Of a stretch of DNA of 64,000 nucleotides, positions 7,528 through 16,149 are shown piece by piece (within the stretch, counting starts at the first letter, position 1; each line of letters begins with the position of its first letter). Made by a program: the position numbers and the translations under genes. The stretch lies in the NCBI RefSeq assembly GCF_003931855.1, contig NZ_CP034248.1, forward strand, positions 2,170,001 to 2,234,000, written 5' to 3'. This DNA is from Paenibacillus lentus. Its GTDB lineage: Bacteria; Bacillota; Bacilli; Paenibacillales; Paenibacillaceae. The notes beneath the pieces are model-generated. The model was not told where the DNA came from. It saw only the letters and a program-made list of their open reading frames with translations, and did not search any database.

Positions 7528-9916
7528 GTTTCTGCTCCTCCTTTGTGGTTTTTAGTTTGATCAGTGTGTATACGCCCAGTCCGCCGATAGTGAGGACGAC
7601 GACTTCAAGCATTGTATCGAACGCCCGGAAGTCCCCAAGAATCGCGTTTACAATGTTCTTGCCGCCAGTTAGTTCATAGGCATCCTCAAAATAGCCTGAA
7701 ATCGTTTCAAAGAGCTTGCCGCTTCGCACAGAGAGAGCAACGAATACAAATATGGCTCCCACGGCAATGGAAATGATAAGATTGTTGCGTTTTGTCCTGC
7801 GCGGTGCATTTTCTTTCTTCCATTCCGGCAGAAAATAAAAGCAAAGCAGGAACAGCGCAGTCGATACCGTCTCCACAACAAGCTGGGTCAACGCTAAGTC
7901 AGGCGCCCGGAACACAACGAAGGACAGGGCCATGGAATAGCCTAGCGCTCCATTGAGTAGTACGGCGTTGACGCGGGATTTGGCGAACGGTATGGCAAGT
8001 GCGGCCGCCATCATAATGATTACCAGGACGGCTTCATATACACCGATCGAGGCATCGCCTGTCATATCAAAGGAAAAGGCTCCGGTGAACAGCATCGTAC
8101 CTCCGAGCGCGATGATAAAGAACAGGAAAATATAAATCGAATAACTTCGAAGATAACCTGTCATGTAGAAAGAAGTAATTCGATTAGAGCCTTTTTCCAT
8201 GAAAAGCAGACTGTTGTTATATAGGTTATCGAGCGTCCATTTCTCTGGAAGCAGCGAGTATATTCTCTTCCAACGTTTGAACGACAAATATAGCAGTGTA
8301 CCGACTGCAATGACCCCGATGGTCATAAAGAGAGCCGGATTAAATCCGTGCCAGGCAGAAATAGGCTGAACCATTCCTTCGACTCCTATGGAAGGAAGGA
8401 TGCTTGCCATGGCCGGACGCAATAAATAGTCGCCCAGTACATTCGGGAAGAAGAAGATAGCTACGATTAGAACCGCTAGAATTATTGGTGATATTAGCAT
8501 GCCAATCGGTGCTTCATGAGCTTCATGATCCAATTTTTCCCGTTGGTAAGGCCCAAGGAACGTTTTAAATACTATGATCATGCAATAAATAAATGTGAAC
8601 ACGCTAGCAATCCAAGCGATAACAGGGAAAATAATCTTCGATACATTCAAAGAAAAAATCCCGGCTTGGCTCACGTTGACTATGGCTTCAAAGAACATTT
8701 CCTTACTCAGAAATCCGTTAAAGGGCGGCAGGCCAGCCATCGAAAAACTACCGATTAAGGCAATAGTAAATGATATCGGCATCAGCCCCATCAGTCCCCC
8801 TAGTCGGCGAATGTCTCGGGTGCCGGCTCCGTGGTTTACAATACCGATCACCATAAACAATGCGCCTTTAAAGGTGGAATGATTCACCAGATGGAACAGA
8901 GCAGCAAAAGTAGCCTGGGTATAAATCACGGTCTCCTCTCCAGTTCCCATGGACAGAGCGGCTGAGCCAATACCGAACAAACTCATAATCAGACCTAGCT
9001 GGCTTATAGTTGAGTAGGCGAGCAATGCCTTGAGATCTGTCTGGCGAACAGCGCTAAAGGAACCCCAGAATAGCGTGACGATCCCGACGCTGCTGACGAT
9101 CCAGAACCAGGTTTCATGGCTGCCGAAAACCGGCGTGAACCGGGCGACCAAGTAAATGCCCGCCTTAACCATTGTTGCTGAATGAAGATATGCGCTCACT
9201 GGCGTAGGAGCTTCCATCGCGTCAGGCAGCCAAATATGGAACGGAAATTGGGCGGACTTGGTAAACGCGCCAAGCAGCAGAAGTAGCATCGCCGGAACAA
9301 ATAGCATATGATTGGGATCGATGGCAGTGATAATTTCGCGAACGCTCATTGTGCCTGTCATCACATAGATCATAATGAAACTGGTAAGCATTGCGATGCC
9401 GCCGGTAACCGTAGTTAATAGCGCCTTTTTCGCTCCATATCTGGATCTCTTCCGGTGGTACCAGAAGGCAATTAACAGGAAGGACGAAATGCTCGTTAAC
9501 TCCCAGAAGGCATAGAACACCATTAAATTGTCGGAGAAGACGACGCCAAGCATTGCTCCCATAAACAATAATAAGTAGACGTAGAAATGATTAAGCGACT
9601 CCTCCGAGGACATATAATAAATGGAGTAGATGATGACCAGGCTGCCGATCCCGGTGATTAGGAGACCGAATATCAGGCTGAGCCCGTCAAGATAAGTAGT
9701 AAAATGAATGTTGAGAGATGGAATCCACTTTACCGTGTTTAAATAATTCTCTCCTTGGGCTACCGATGGAATGTAGCCTGCTAGGGCAACAAACAGAACA
9801 ACCGGCACAATAAGAACGAACCAGCCTATATGTTTGCGTGAAACCTTTGCATAGAGAAAAGGTACGATTACAGCAGCTAGAAAAGGAATAATAATGGCTA
9901 AGTTCACGGATAACAA
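7514..9916 (-). CDS. mrpA: Mrp-type antiporter subunit A, NuoL-like with MrpA C-terminal domain
   Basis: About 800 residues and roughly 20 membrane helices. The first 500 residues resemble complex I NuoL (FWELTSISSFLLIAFW, KSAQFPFHIWLPDAMEAPTPVSAYLHSATMVKAG). The C-terminal part carries the MrpA-specific region (NAVLLNGALGYSMALSFVVFRAPDLALTQLVVETVSTALF) and an MrpB-like tail. The TTG at 9916 is chosen because GGAGG sits 7 bp upstream; an in-frame TTG at 9922 is only 1 bp from it. First gene of the operon, with all of mrpA to mrpG intact and in canonical order. Confidence 0.95.
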   Translation of the reverse strand: MLSVNLAIIIPFLAAVIVPFLYAKVSRKHIGWFVLIVPVVLFVALAGYIPSVAQGENYLNTVKWIPSLNIHFTTYLDGLSLIFGLLITGIGSLVIIYSIYYMSSEESLNHFYVYLLLFMGAMLGVVFSDNLMVFYAFWELTSISSFLLIAFWYHRKRSRYGAKKALLTTVTGGIAMLTSFIMIYVMTGTMSVREIITAIDPNHMLFVPAMLLLLLGAFTKSAQFPFHIWLPDAMEAPTPVSAYLHSATMVKAGIYLVARFTPVFGSHETWFWIVSSVGIVTLFWGSFSAVRQTDLKALLAYSTISQLGLIMSLFGIGSAALSMGTGEETVIYTQATFAALFHLVNHSTFKGALFMVIGIVNHGAGTRDIRRLGGLMGLMPISFTIALIGSFSMAGLPPFNGFLSKEMFFEAIVNVSQAGIFSLNVSKIIFPVIAWIASVFTFIYCMIIVFKTFLGPYQREKLDHEAHEAPIGMLISPIILAVLIVAIFFFPNVLGDYLLRPAMASILPSIGVEGMVQPISAWHGFNPALFMTIGVIAVGTLLYLSFKRWKRIYSLLPEKWTLDNLYNNSLLFMEKGSNRITSFYMTGYLRSYSIYIFLFFIIALGGTMLFTGAFSFDMTGDASIGVYEAVLVIIMMAAALAIPFAKSRVNAVLLNGALGYSMALSFVVFRAPDLALTQLVVETVSTALFLLCFYFLPEWKKENAPRRTKRNNLIISIAVGAIFVFVALSVRSGKLFETISGYFEDAYELTGGKNIVNAILGDFRAFDTMLEVVVLTIGGLGVYTLIKLKTTKEEQKLEDQ

Positions 9917-9922
9917 AGTCAA

Positions 9923-10453
9923 ACCTCCAATTTCTTCATGATGGTTATGTTTACATTAAGTTTGCACACTTTTAGGCGGTACAATACTTGTGTAAGAGGA
10001 GTTACTTTTTTAAGATAAAAACAAAGTGTAAGCTCCCAGATTGTTCTTCTTTAAAAAGCAGTAATAACAACCTTTAAAGAAGGATTCCCGCAGGGCTTGA
10101 CTCCTATGTCAATAAGCGGGATAATAGGAAACCATAAGTCATTGATTGCCTATGATAATAAAGAGAGGACTTCGCTTAGGAAGTGGATTGGGAGTTCTCG
10201 GAAAGAAGCCGGCAGCTTTAAATTAGTTTGATAAAAACAGCTAGATCGACAACTTCGGATTTCTTACTAAACGATAAGGAAAAATTATTATAATGATATA
10301 ATTATACAATAAAAATATGCTTGCTGTACAATTGTACATTTGATGTATAAGCTTTTCTTATATATGTTGTTAAAAAGGTCATCTTTTGCTTACATTTTTG
10401 TTGAAGTATTTTGCAGTAAAATTTACGATTCGTTAATGAGGTGAATTTCCGTC
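9923..10453. other. 530-bp intergenic region between mrpA and the Usp gene
   Basis: AT-rich and without a convincing coding frame. It must contain the divergent promoters of mrp (minus) and the Usp gene (plus). One good plus-strand promoter candidate is listed at 10097-10125. I looked for the core features of a c-di-AMP or potassium-type riboswitch ahead of the Usp gene and saw none that I could defend. Confidence 0.5.
10097..10125 (+). promoter_or_regulatory. Candidate sigma-A promoter upstream of the Usp gene
   Basis: TTGACT at 10097-10102 and GATAAT at 10120-10125 are separated by 17 bp. It would give a leader of about 320 nt before the 10454 ATG, which is long enough to hold a regulatory structure. 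Confidence 0.4.
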
Positions 10454-11152
10454 ATGAAGAAAGTGAAGGGTCGTATGGATGAGAGTATTCTCGTTTGTGT
10501 ATATTACGGTCCAAATGGTGAACGTTTGATCAGACGCGGTCACAAAATGGCGAGTATGCTGAATTGCCCTTTGTATGTGTTAACGGTAGATCCGCTCCCG
10601 TATGATGAATTCGATGCGGAGAAATCGGGTTATATAGACCGATGGAGGGAACTTGCCGAAGAGTGCGATGTCGAGGAGTTTATCCTCATGGACAATGAAA
10701 AGCGGCCAATCTCCAAGACCATTGCAGATGTCGCCCATAAACATAATGTTACACAAATTATCATCGGACAAACTCCTCAGAACCGGTGGGAGGAAATTAC
10801 AAAGGGCTCATTCGCTAGTGCGTTGCTAAGAGAAATCACTTTTGTAGATATCCATATCGTATCGCTGGATCGCACAATTAAAACAGAAGAGGAAATTGAG
10901 TATGAAGCCGGTGTTCGCAGTTATTTGCTGAAAGACGGGGATAGCTACCGACTATGCTTTTCTTGCCAGAAGAACATAAGTTATGAAGGAATATTCTATA
11001 AAGAAATCGGCACTGACTTTAATAATGGTTTGTTTAAATTCGTCAGCAATGGCAAAACGCATCAGGTTCATGTTGCCGAGGATAAGGTTACCGAGCCTAT
11101 AGAATTGCCTTCTAACATTAAATATGAGCACAAGACGCATGACTTAATTTAA
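10454..11152 (+). CDS. Orphan KdpD-like universal stress domain protein
   Basis: 232 residues. Residues about 8-142 form a universal stress fold of the kind found inside KdpD sensor kinases: SILVCVYYGPNGERLIRRGHKMA at the start and VTQIIIGQTPQNRWEEITKGSFASALLRE, which resembles the KdpD Usp core (xxGxS/TxRxRW-like). There is no kinase, no membrane segment and no adjacent kdp operon. A C-terminal extension of about 90 residues with a small beta-rich look is not recognised. The ATG has GAGGTGA 9 bp upstream. Next to mrp, a role in K+/Na+ homeostasis or c-di-AMP/ATP sensing is plausible but inferred. Confidence 0.75.
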   Translation: MKKVKGRMDESILVCVYYGPNGERLIRRGHKMASMLNCPLYVLTVDPLPYDEFDAEKSGYIDRWRELAEECDVEEFILMDNEKRPISKTIADVAHKHNVTQIIIGQTPQNRWEEITKGSFASALLREITFVDIHIVSLDRTIKTEEEIEYEAGVRSYLLKDGDSYRLCFSCQKNISYEGIFYKEIGTDFNNGLFKFVSNGKTHQVHVAEDKVTEPIELPSNIKYEHKTHDLI

Positions 11153-11173
11153 ACTTAAGTGATATTTTATATG

Positions 11174-11197
11174 AGACTCCCAAAGGGGTCTTTTTTT
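11174..11197 (+). terminator. Terminator after the Usp gene
   Basis: AGACTCCC and GGGGTCT pair across AAA, with one mismatch, and are followed by TTTTTTT. Confidence 0.8.
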
Positions 11198-11342
11198 CAT
11201 GGGGAAATATTCCTTGTTTTGCTTTTTTTGGTGATTACTAGAAGGGTATATAGTAGGCTATAATGCCTATTAGTAATTATTAAGTTTGCTTCTTGGCAAT
11301 CGATAGACTAGGGATGCGTGTTTAGAAAATGTAAAGAATGGC

Positions 11343-11371
11343 TTGATATATTATGGACGATTAAGGAATAT
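11343..11371 (+). promoter_or_regulatory. Candidate promoter of the exopolysaccharide locus
   Basis: TTGATA (11343-11348), a 17-bp spacer and GAATAT (11366-11371), 43 bp before the first gene of the locus. The -10 is weak. The preceding 140 bp hold nothing else I can name. Confidence 0.4.
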
Positions 11372-11413
11372 TGCAATCAACAATTCTATTATCTGGTAAA
11401 AAGGGGCTAGAAG

Positions 11414-12868
11414 ATGCAGAGCAATAACAGATCGAGGAGAAGAAGATTATGGATGCGATTTACGGCTCTATTCATGAGTTTGATTCTGATGACAAGCTGT
11501 GGAATATTCGGTTCTGATAGCGGTACGGCAGACCTAATGGGAAGCCAGGATCAGGGCGAAGCAAGAATCGAGCGGTATGCAGGTGAGAAAAGCCAGGTGA
11601 TTACCTCTGTTTATACGGCTAGAAAGGAACTGAGCTTAACCTTTAATGGCATGGGAGATATGCAGACGATGGAACGGCTGTTGAATGAGCTGGACAAGTA
11701 TGACATTAAGGCTACGTTCTTTCTCCCGGGGATCAGAGTAGCGGAAGAACCGGACATTGCCAAGAGCATTGCGGCTCGCGGTCATGAAATCGAGAATAAC
11801 ACTTTGAATCACTTGGATTTAACGAAGCTGGATTATGAGCAGATTTATAAGGAAATTCAGCTAAGCAATGAAGTAATTGAGAAAGAGACGGGGATCTCAC
11901 CAAAATACATAAGAACGAGGTCAGGCGATTATTCGGATGACATCCTTCTCGTTGCGGCCCAGCTTGGAATGGAGGGAGTGGTTAGCTACAATATTAACCC
12001 GAAGGATCGCGATATGAAGAATGCGAAAGAGATCGGCGACTATGTAGCTAGATATATGTCTAGAGGCAGCGTGATTTCGCTGAATACGGATATTAATCCC
12101 GAAATTGTTCCAGCGATTCGGTTCATTGCCGAGGCAGCACAGGATATCGGCTACAAACTGATTACACTGAGCGAGTTGGTTAATAATGGCGGGGAGCGCA
12201 AGCCGTTGGAGCAAATTCCTGGTTACGATGCAGCAAAGCTGAATCCTGATTATAAAGGAACTCCTTACGAGCTCGTCTATAAAGCCGATACGGGGAAGAA
12301 AGAAATAGCGATTACCTTTGATGATTGGGCTACGGATAAGACGGTCACGCGAATTCTGGATATTTTGGCCGAGCATGACGTCAAAGCTACCTTCTTCCTA
12401 AGGGCACAGGGCGTGGAGCACAATCCGAATCTGGCGAGAGCCATGATTGAAGAGGGGCATGATGTGGCCAATCATTCCTATGCCCATCAGGTGGTAACGA
12501 CGCTGACCCCCGAGCAATTGCAGGAAGATGTCGTCAAGGCTCACCAAGTGATTACGGAGGCGATTCAGGAGCAGCCGCTGATGCTGTACAGGCCGCCGAC
12601 AGGCGTGGTGGATCACGCTACTGCGGAAATTATCGCGGCTACGGGATATCCTCGAATAGCGATGTACGATGTGACGACGCTGGATTGGGATGTCAAGAAC
12701 AGCGCCGATGATATCGTTAACGGTATTATGGATAAAACGCAGAGCGGAAGCATTATTTTACTGCATATCCTTGATGGCATCCATACGGCAGAGGCGCTGC
12801 CGACTGTGCTGGAACGGTTGAAAGAGAAGGGCTACACCTTTGTAAAGATGAAGGATTTGATTGAGTAA
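11414..12868 (+). CDS. Lipoprotein with two polysaccharide deacetylase (NodB) domains, the first degenerate
   Basis: 484 residues. A basic N-terminus and a signal end in a lipobox (LMTSC, Cys29), so it is anchored outside the membrane. Residues about 72-255 form a NodB-like fold that has lost the metal site: TFNG replaces TFDD (residues 76-79) and ENNTLNH replaces the His motif. Residues about 297-484 form a second NodB domain with an intact site: TFDD (301-304), HSYAH (His354, His358), RPP (393-395) and LLH (449-451). The second domain should de-N-acetylate (or de-O-acetylate) a glycan; the first may bind substrate. First of five same-strand genes with a nucleotide-sugar dehydrogenase and a synthase, so the target is probably the polymer made by this locus rather than peptidoglycan. 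Confidence 0.88.
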   Translation: MQSNNRSRRRRLWMRFTALFMSLILMTSCGIFGSDSGTADLMGSQDQGEARIERYAGEKSQVITSVYTARKELSLTFNGMGDMQTMERLLNELDKYDIKATFFLPGIRVAEEPDIAKSIAARGHEIENNTLNHLDLTKLDYEQIYKEIQLSNEVIEKETGISPKYIRTRSGDYSDDILLVAAQLGMEGVVSYNINPKDRDMKNAKEIGDYVARYMSRGSVISLNTDINPEIVPAIRFIAEAAQDIGYKLITLSELVNNGGERKPLEQIPGYDAAKLNPDYKGTPYELVYKADTGKKEIAITFDDWATDKTVTRILDILAEHDVKATFFLRAQGVEHNPNLARAMIEEGHDVANHSYAHQVVTTLTPEQLQEDVVKAHQVITEAIQEQPLMLYRPPTGVVDHATAEIIAATGYPRIAMYDVTTLDWDVKNSADDIVNGIMDKTQSGSIILLHILDGIHTAEALPTVLERLKEKGYTFVKMKDLIE

Positions 12869-12899
12869 GGTGTCAATTTGACAGACGGAGATGGGGCAA

Positions 12900-14213
12900 A
12901 TGGGACTATATAAGGAAATTGTTAACCGACGTGAAGGAATTGCCGTTGTTGGCTTGGGGTATGTCGGCCTGCCGATAGCTGTTGCTTTTTCCAAAAAGAT
13001 AAATGTGATTGGTTTTGATGTGAATACGAAGAAAATTGAAGGTTACCTAGCAGGAATCGATGCTACGGGCGATGTGGGAGATGACGTGATTCAGGCCTGC
13101 GAGGTGGATTTCACCGCGGATGAAGAAAAACTGCGGGGAGCTCGCTTCTTTCTCGTAGCTGTGCCAACTCCGATCCAAAGCGGTAATGTGCCGGATTTGA
13201 AGTATGTGCAGAGCGCTAGTCGGATTGTCGGGAAGAAGCTGACCAAGGGGGCAGTCGTCGTCTATGAATCAACGGTTTATCCGGGGGTTACCGAGGATGT
13301 ATGTATCCCTATTTTGGAAGAGGAATCGGGCCTTCGCTGTGGCGAGGACTTCAAGGTTGGCTATTCCCCTGAGCGGATCAATCCCGGGGACAAGGTGCAT
13401 CGTCTGGAGAATATCGTGAAGATTGTATCCGGGATTGACGATGAGGCGCGGGAAGTGATTGCGAAGGTCTATGAGCTTGTCATCGAGGCAGGTGTCTATC
13501 GGGCAGAAAGCATTAAGGTCGCCGAGGCAGCCAAGGTGATCGAAAATGCACAACGGGACATCAATATCGCCTTCATGAACGAGCTATCGATGGTTTTCCA
13601 TCGTATGGGCATCGATACGAAGGCTGTGCTTGAGGCTGCGGGAACGAAATGGAACTTCCTTCATTTTACCCCCGGTTTGGTAGGCGGACATTGCATCGGT
13701 ATAGATCCTTACTATTTAACCTATAAAGCAGAGGATACCGGTTATCATTCGAAAATTATCCTTGCAGGACGGCATATTAATGACAGCATGGGGGCTTACA
13801 TAGCCGACAACATTATAAAGATCTTGGTTCGATCGCAGCTGGATATTCGAAATACGAGAATCGGTTTGCTTGGCTTAGCCTTCAAAGAGAACTGCGCGGA
13901 CATCAGAAACACGAAAGTTACCGATATTATCAACGAATTGAAGGATTACGGGGTAACTCCTTTAGTCGCCGACCCGTTGGTAGATCCGCAAGAGGCCTAT
14001 GAGGAATACGGAATTGAATTATCAGATATGGCTTCGTTTCGGGATTTGAATGTTGTCATCGTGGCCGTTCCGCATGCACCGTTCGTGGAAATGAGCATGG
14101 ATGATTTCGGGGAATTGTTCAATGACCATCAGACTAAAATTATGATTGATGTCAAAGGAATTTATTCCAAAGCGGAATATGAGCGAAATGGGTTTTACTA
14201 TTGGAGGCTGTAG
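12900..14213 (+). CDS. Nucleotide-sugar dehydrogenase, WbpO/TviB-like UDP-HexNAc 6-dehydrogenase
   Basis: 437 residues from the ATG at 12900, which has GGAG 9 bp upstream (an ATG at 12891 abuts that site). The NAD-binding motif GLGYVG is at residues 18-23 and the catalytic cysteine lies in GGHCIGIDPYY (Cys265). The sequence follows UDP-N-acetyl-hexosamine dehydrogenases more closely than UDP-glucose dehydrogenases, for example HFTPGLVGGHCIGIDPYYLT. It would oxidise a UDP-HexNAc (GlcNAc or GalNAc) to its uronic acid with two NAD+, giving an acidic precursor. It lies 31 bp after the deacetylase and ahead of the glycosyltransferase. The exact sugar is not decidable from sequence. Confidence 0.9.
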   Translation: MGLYKEIVNRREGIAVVGLGYVGLPIAVAFSKKINVIGFDVNTKKIEGYLAGIDATGDVGDDVIQACEVDFTADEEKLRGARFFLVAVPTPIQSGNVPDLKYVQSASRIVGKKLTKGAVVVYESTVYPGVTEDVCIPILEEESGLRCGEDFKVGYSPERINPGDKVHRLENIVKIVSGIDDEAREVIAKVYELVIEAGVYRAESIKVAEAAKVIENAQRDINIAFMNELSMVFHRMGIDTKAVLEAAGTKWNFLHFTPGLVGGHCIGIDPYYLTYKAEDTGYHSKIILAGRHINDSMGAYIADNIIKILVRSQLDIRNTRIGLLGLAFKENCADIRNTKVTDIINELKDYGVTPLVADPLVDPQEAYEEYGIELSDMASFRDLNVVIVAVPHAPFVEMSMDDFGELFNDHQTKIMIDVKGIYSKAEYERNGFYYWRL

Positions 14214-14244
14214 GTAAACCAATAAATGATTGGGGACGCAAATC

Positions 14245-16110
14245 GTGATTAAAAGTAAGAAGAAAAAGGTAGAAGAGGTACTGACTGTACCTAAGGCAGA
14301 CAGGCGTACATTGTCATATGTGCCCGATCCCGAGCATATTCGCGGACGGGTTGATCGGAGAGGAGTGCGGGATGAAGGCTTCATGCCGGAGGATAACGAG
14401 CCGGATTCCTTAGAGAAGCAGCGGCTGCTTAGTTTGAGATATATGGCGGATTTCGAAGTTTTCCTCGTTCCGAAGGGGAAGAAGAAGAAGGATAGCATTA
14501 AGGCTCACGCCGTTGATATATCTTCAACGGGAATATTGCTCGAAGTGAGCCCCGAAGCAGGCAAGTGCGAGGAGGGGGAAAGTTACCAGCTTTATTTCCA
14601 GATCCCGCCGGGAACGATGCCGGAAGGCTTTGAATCCTCTGTCAAAATCGAGGCGGAGGTCGTTCGCTTGTTTACTCAGCGGGCAGAGGGCGGGGAGCAG
14701 CAGCGTGTGGCCCTGCAGTTTAGCCTGCCGTTAACAGACTATTTTCAGAAAAAACGCTGGGGTTATTCGATTTACACCGCGAGCAGCTTGATGTTCGTCG
14801 CAGTCGCAGTCATCATGTTAATGCGCGTGGAGAGCGTACTTTATTTTAAATATAATCTCTGGCTTTATTTATACAGCCTTATTGCAGCCTTATTTTTGTT
14901 GAGCCGATATTTATTTGGTGCTTTTTACCGGGATGTGCCAGTCAATCCAGATTATACGCCGGGGGTAACCATTATCATTCCCTGCTTTAATGAAGCTGAG
15001 TGGATTCATCGGACGATATTAAGCTGCATGAATCAGGACTATCCGGTGGATAAGCTGGAGGTGATCGTTGTCGATGACAAATCGACAGATAATTCCGCGG
15101 AACAGATTCGTAAGACAATTGAGATGGTTTATAATGAGGCCGAACGCTACAAGACCAAGGAAAGATTGAAAATGGTCGTGCTTCCGGAGAATGGAGGCAA
15201 ACGCGTTGCTCTTGTGAAGGGCGTGGAAATGGCCAAGCATGATCTCGTCGTCTTCGTGGATTCCGACAGTTTCCTTGAACCAACAGCTATCAAACACTTG
15301 GTACAGCCGTTTCAAGATCCCCGCATGGGCGGTGTTGCCGGTCGTACCGATGTTGAGAACAAATATACAAATTCGATCACGAAGCTGCAGACGGTTCGCT
15401 ACTATATCGCCTTCCGCATCATGAAGGCTGCGGAGTCCTATTTTGATAGTGTTACCTGTTTGTCGGGGCCGTTGTCCTGTTACCGCAAGGATCTTGTGCT
15501 AGAGCATTCTGAAGCCTGGCTGAATCAAAAGTTCCTCGGGCAGCCGGCGACCTTCGGCGATGACCGTAGTATGACGAACTTTATATTAAGGAAGCACCGT
15601 ACTGCTTATCAGGATGCCGCAATTTGCTCGACGATCGTGCCGTCGAAACTGAGTGTGTTCCTTAAGCAGCAAATGCGCTGGAAGCGTTCGTGGCTGCGTG
15701 AGTCGCTGCGTGCCTCCGGGTTTATTTGGCGGAAGGAGCCCTTTATGTCGCTATTTTTCTACGTCGGGGTTATCGTGCCGATCGCTGCACCAATCGTAGT
15801 GCTGTACAACTTGGTGTATGTACCGCTTGCCTATCATGTTTTTCCGGGCACATTCTTGATGGGGCTGCTGCTGATGGGGCTGTTGATGAGCCTCGCTCAT
15901 TTAATGTTCCGCAAGAGCAGGCTGTGGGTTTATGGACTTGTATTTTGCATCTTTTATGAGGTCGTACTGCTGTGGCAAATGCCGGTCGCTTGGGTGACGT
16001 TCTGGAAATCCACCTGGGGGACAAGGGAAACGCCGCAGGATATTGAAGCTAGAGAGAAAAGAGAAGCAAGAAAGCAAAAAAATAAAAAAAGAATCGGATT
16101 GCGTTTCTAA
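14245..16110 (+). CDS. PilZ-family 2 glycosyltransferase, probable c-di-GMP-controlled polysaccharide synthase
   Basis: 621 residues from the GTG at 14245 (GGGGA 8 bp upstream; a TTG at 14230 lacks a site). Order of parts: basic N-terminus; a PilZ domain at about residues 60-165, with two arginines (R60, R65) and DxSxxG at 91-96; two membrane helices at about 178-230; a GT-A catalytic domain with VVDDKS (275-280), DSD (339-341), GDD (438-440) and QQMRW (475-479); and C-terminal helices. The D, DxD and QxxRW motifs define processive family 2 synthases such as BcsA and HasA. Here the PilZ domain precedes the synthase, whereas in BcsA it follows. The arginine pair is spaced RxxxxR, not the canonical RxxxR, so c-di-GMP binding is likely but not assured. 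Confidence 0.88.
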   Translation: MIKSKKKKVEEVLTVPKADRRTLSYVPDPEHIRGRVDRRGVRDEGFMPEDNEPDSLEKQRLLSLRYMADFEVFLVPKGKKKKDSIKAHAVDISSTGILLEVSPEAGKCEEGESYQLYFQIPPGTMPEGFESSVKIEAEVVRLFTQRAEGGEQQRVALQFSLPLTDYFQKKRWGYSIYTASSLMFVAVAVIMLMRVESVLYFKYNLWLYLYSLIAALFLLSRYLFGAFYRDVPVNPDYTPGVTIIIPCFNEAEWIHRTILSCMNQDYPVDKLEVIVVDDKSTDNSAEQIRKTIEMVYNEAERYKTKERLKMVVLPENGGKRVALVKGVEMAKHDLVVFVDSDSFLEPTAIKHLVQPFQDPRMGGVAGRTDVENKYTNSITKLQTVRYYIAFRIMKAAESYFDSVTCLSGPLSCYRKDLVLEHSEAWLNQKFLGQPATFGDDRSMTNFILRKHRTAYQDAAICSTIVPSKLSVFLKQQMRWKRSWLRESLRASGFIWRKEPFMSLFFYVGVIVPIAAPIVVLYNLVYVPLAYHVFPGTFLMGLLLMGLLMSLAHLMFRKSRLWVYGLVFCIFYEVVLLWQMPVAWVTFWKSTWGTRETPQDIEAREKREARKQKNKKRIGLRF

Positions 16111-16149
16111 AGCAATCGCCCGAAGATTCATAGAGTGAGGATGGCAGAA

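Noticed and set aside
10126-10453. A c-di-AMP or other riboswitch in the leader of the Usp gene
   Set aside because: The leader is long, but none of the conserved core elements that I know could be aligned, and no terminator hairpin lies before the start.
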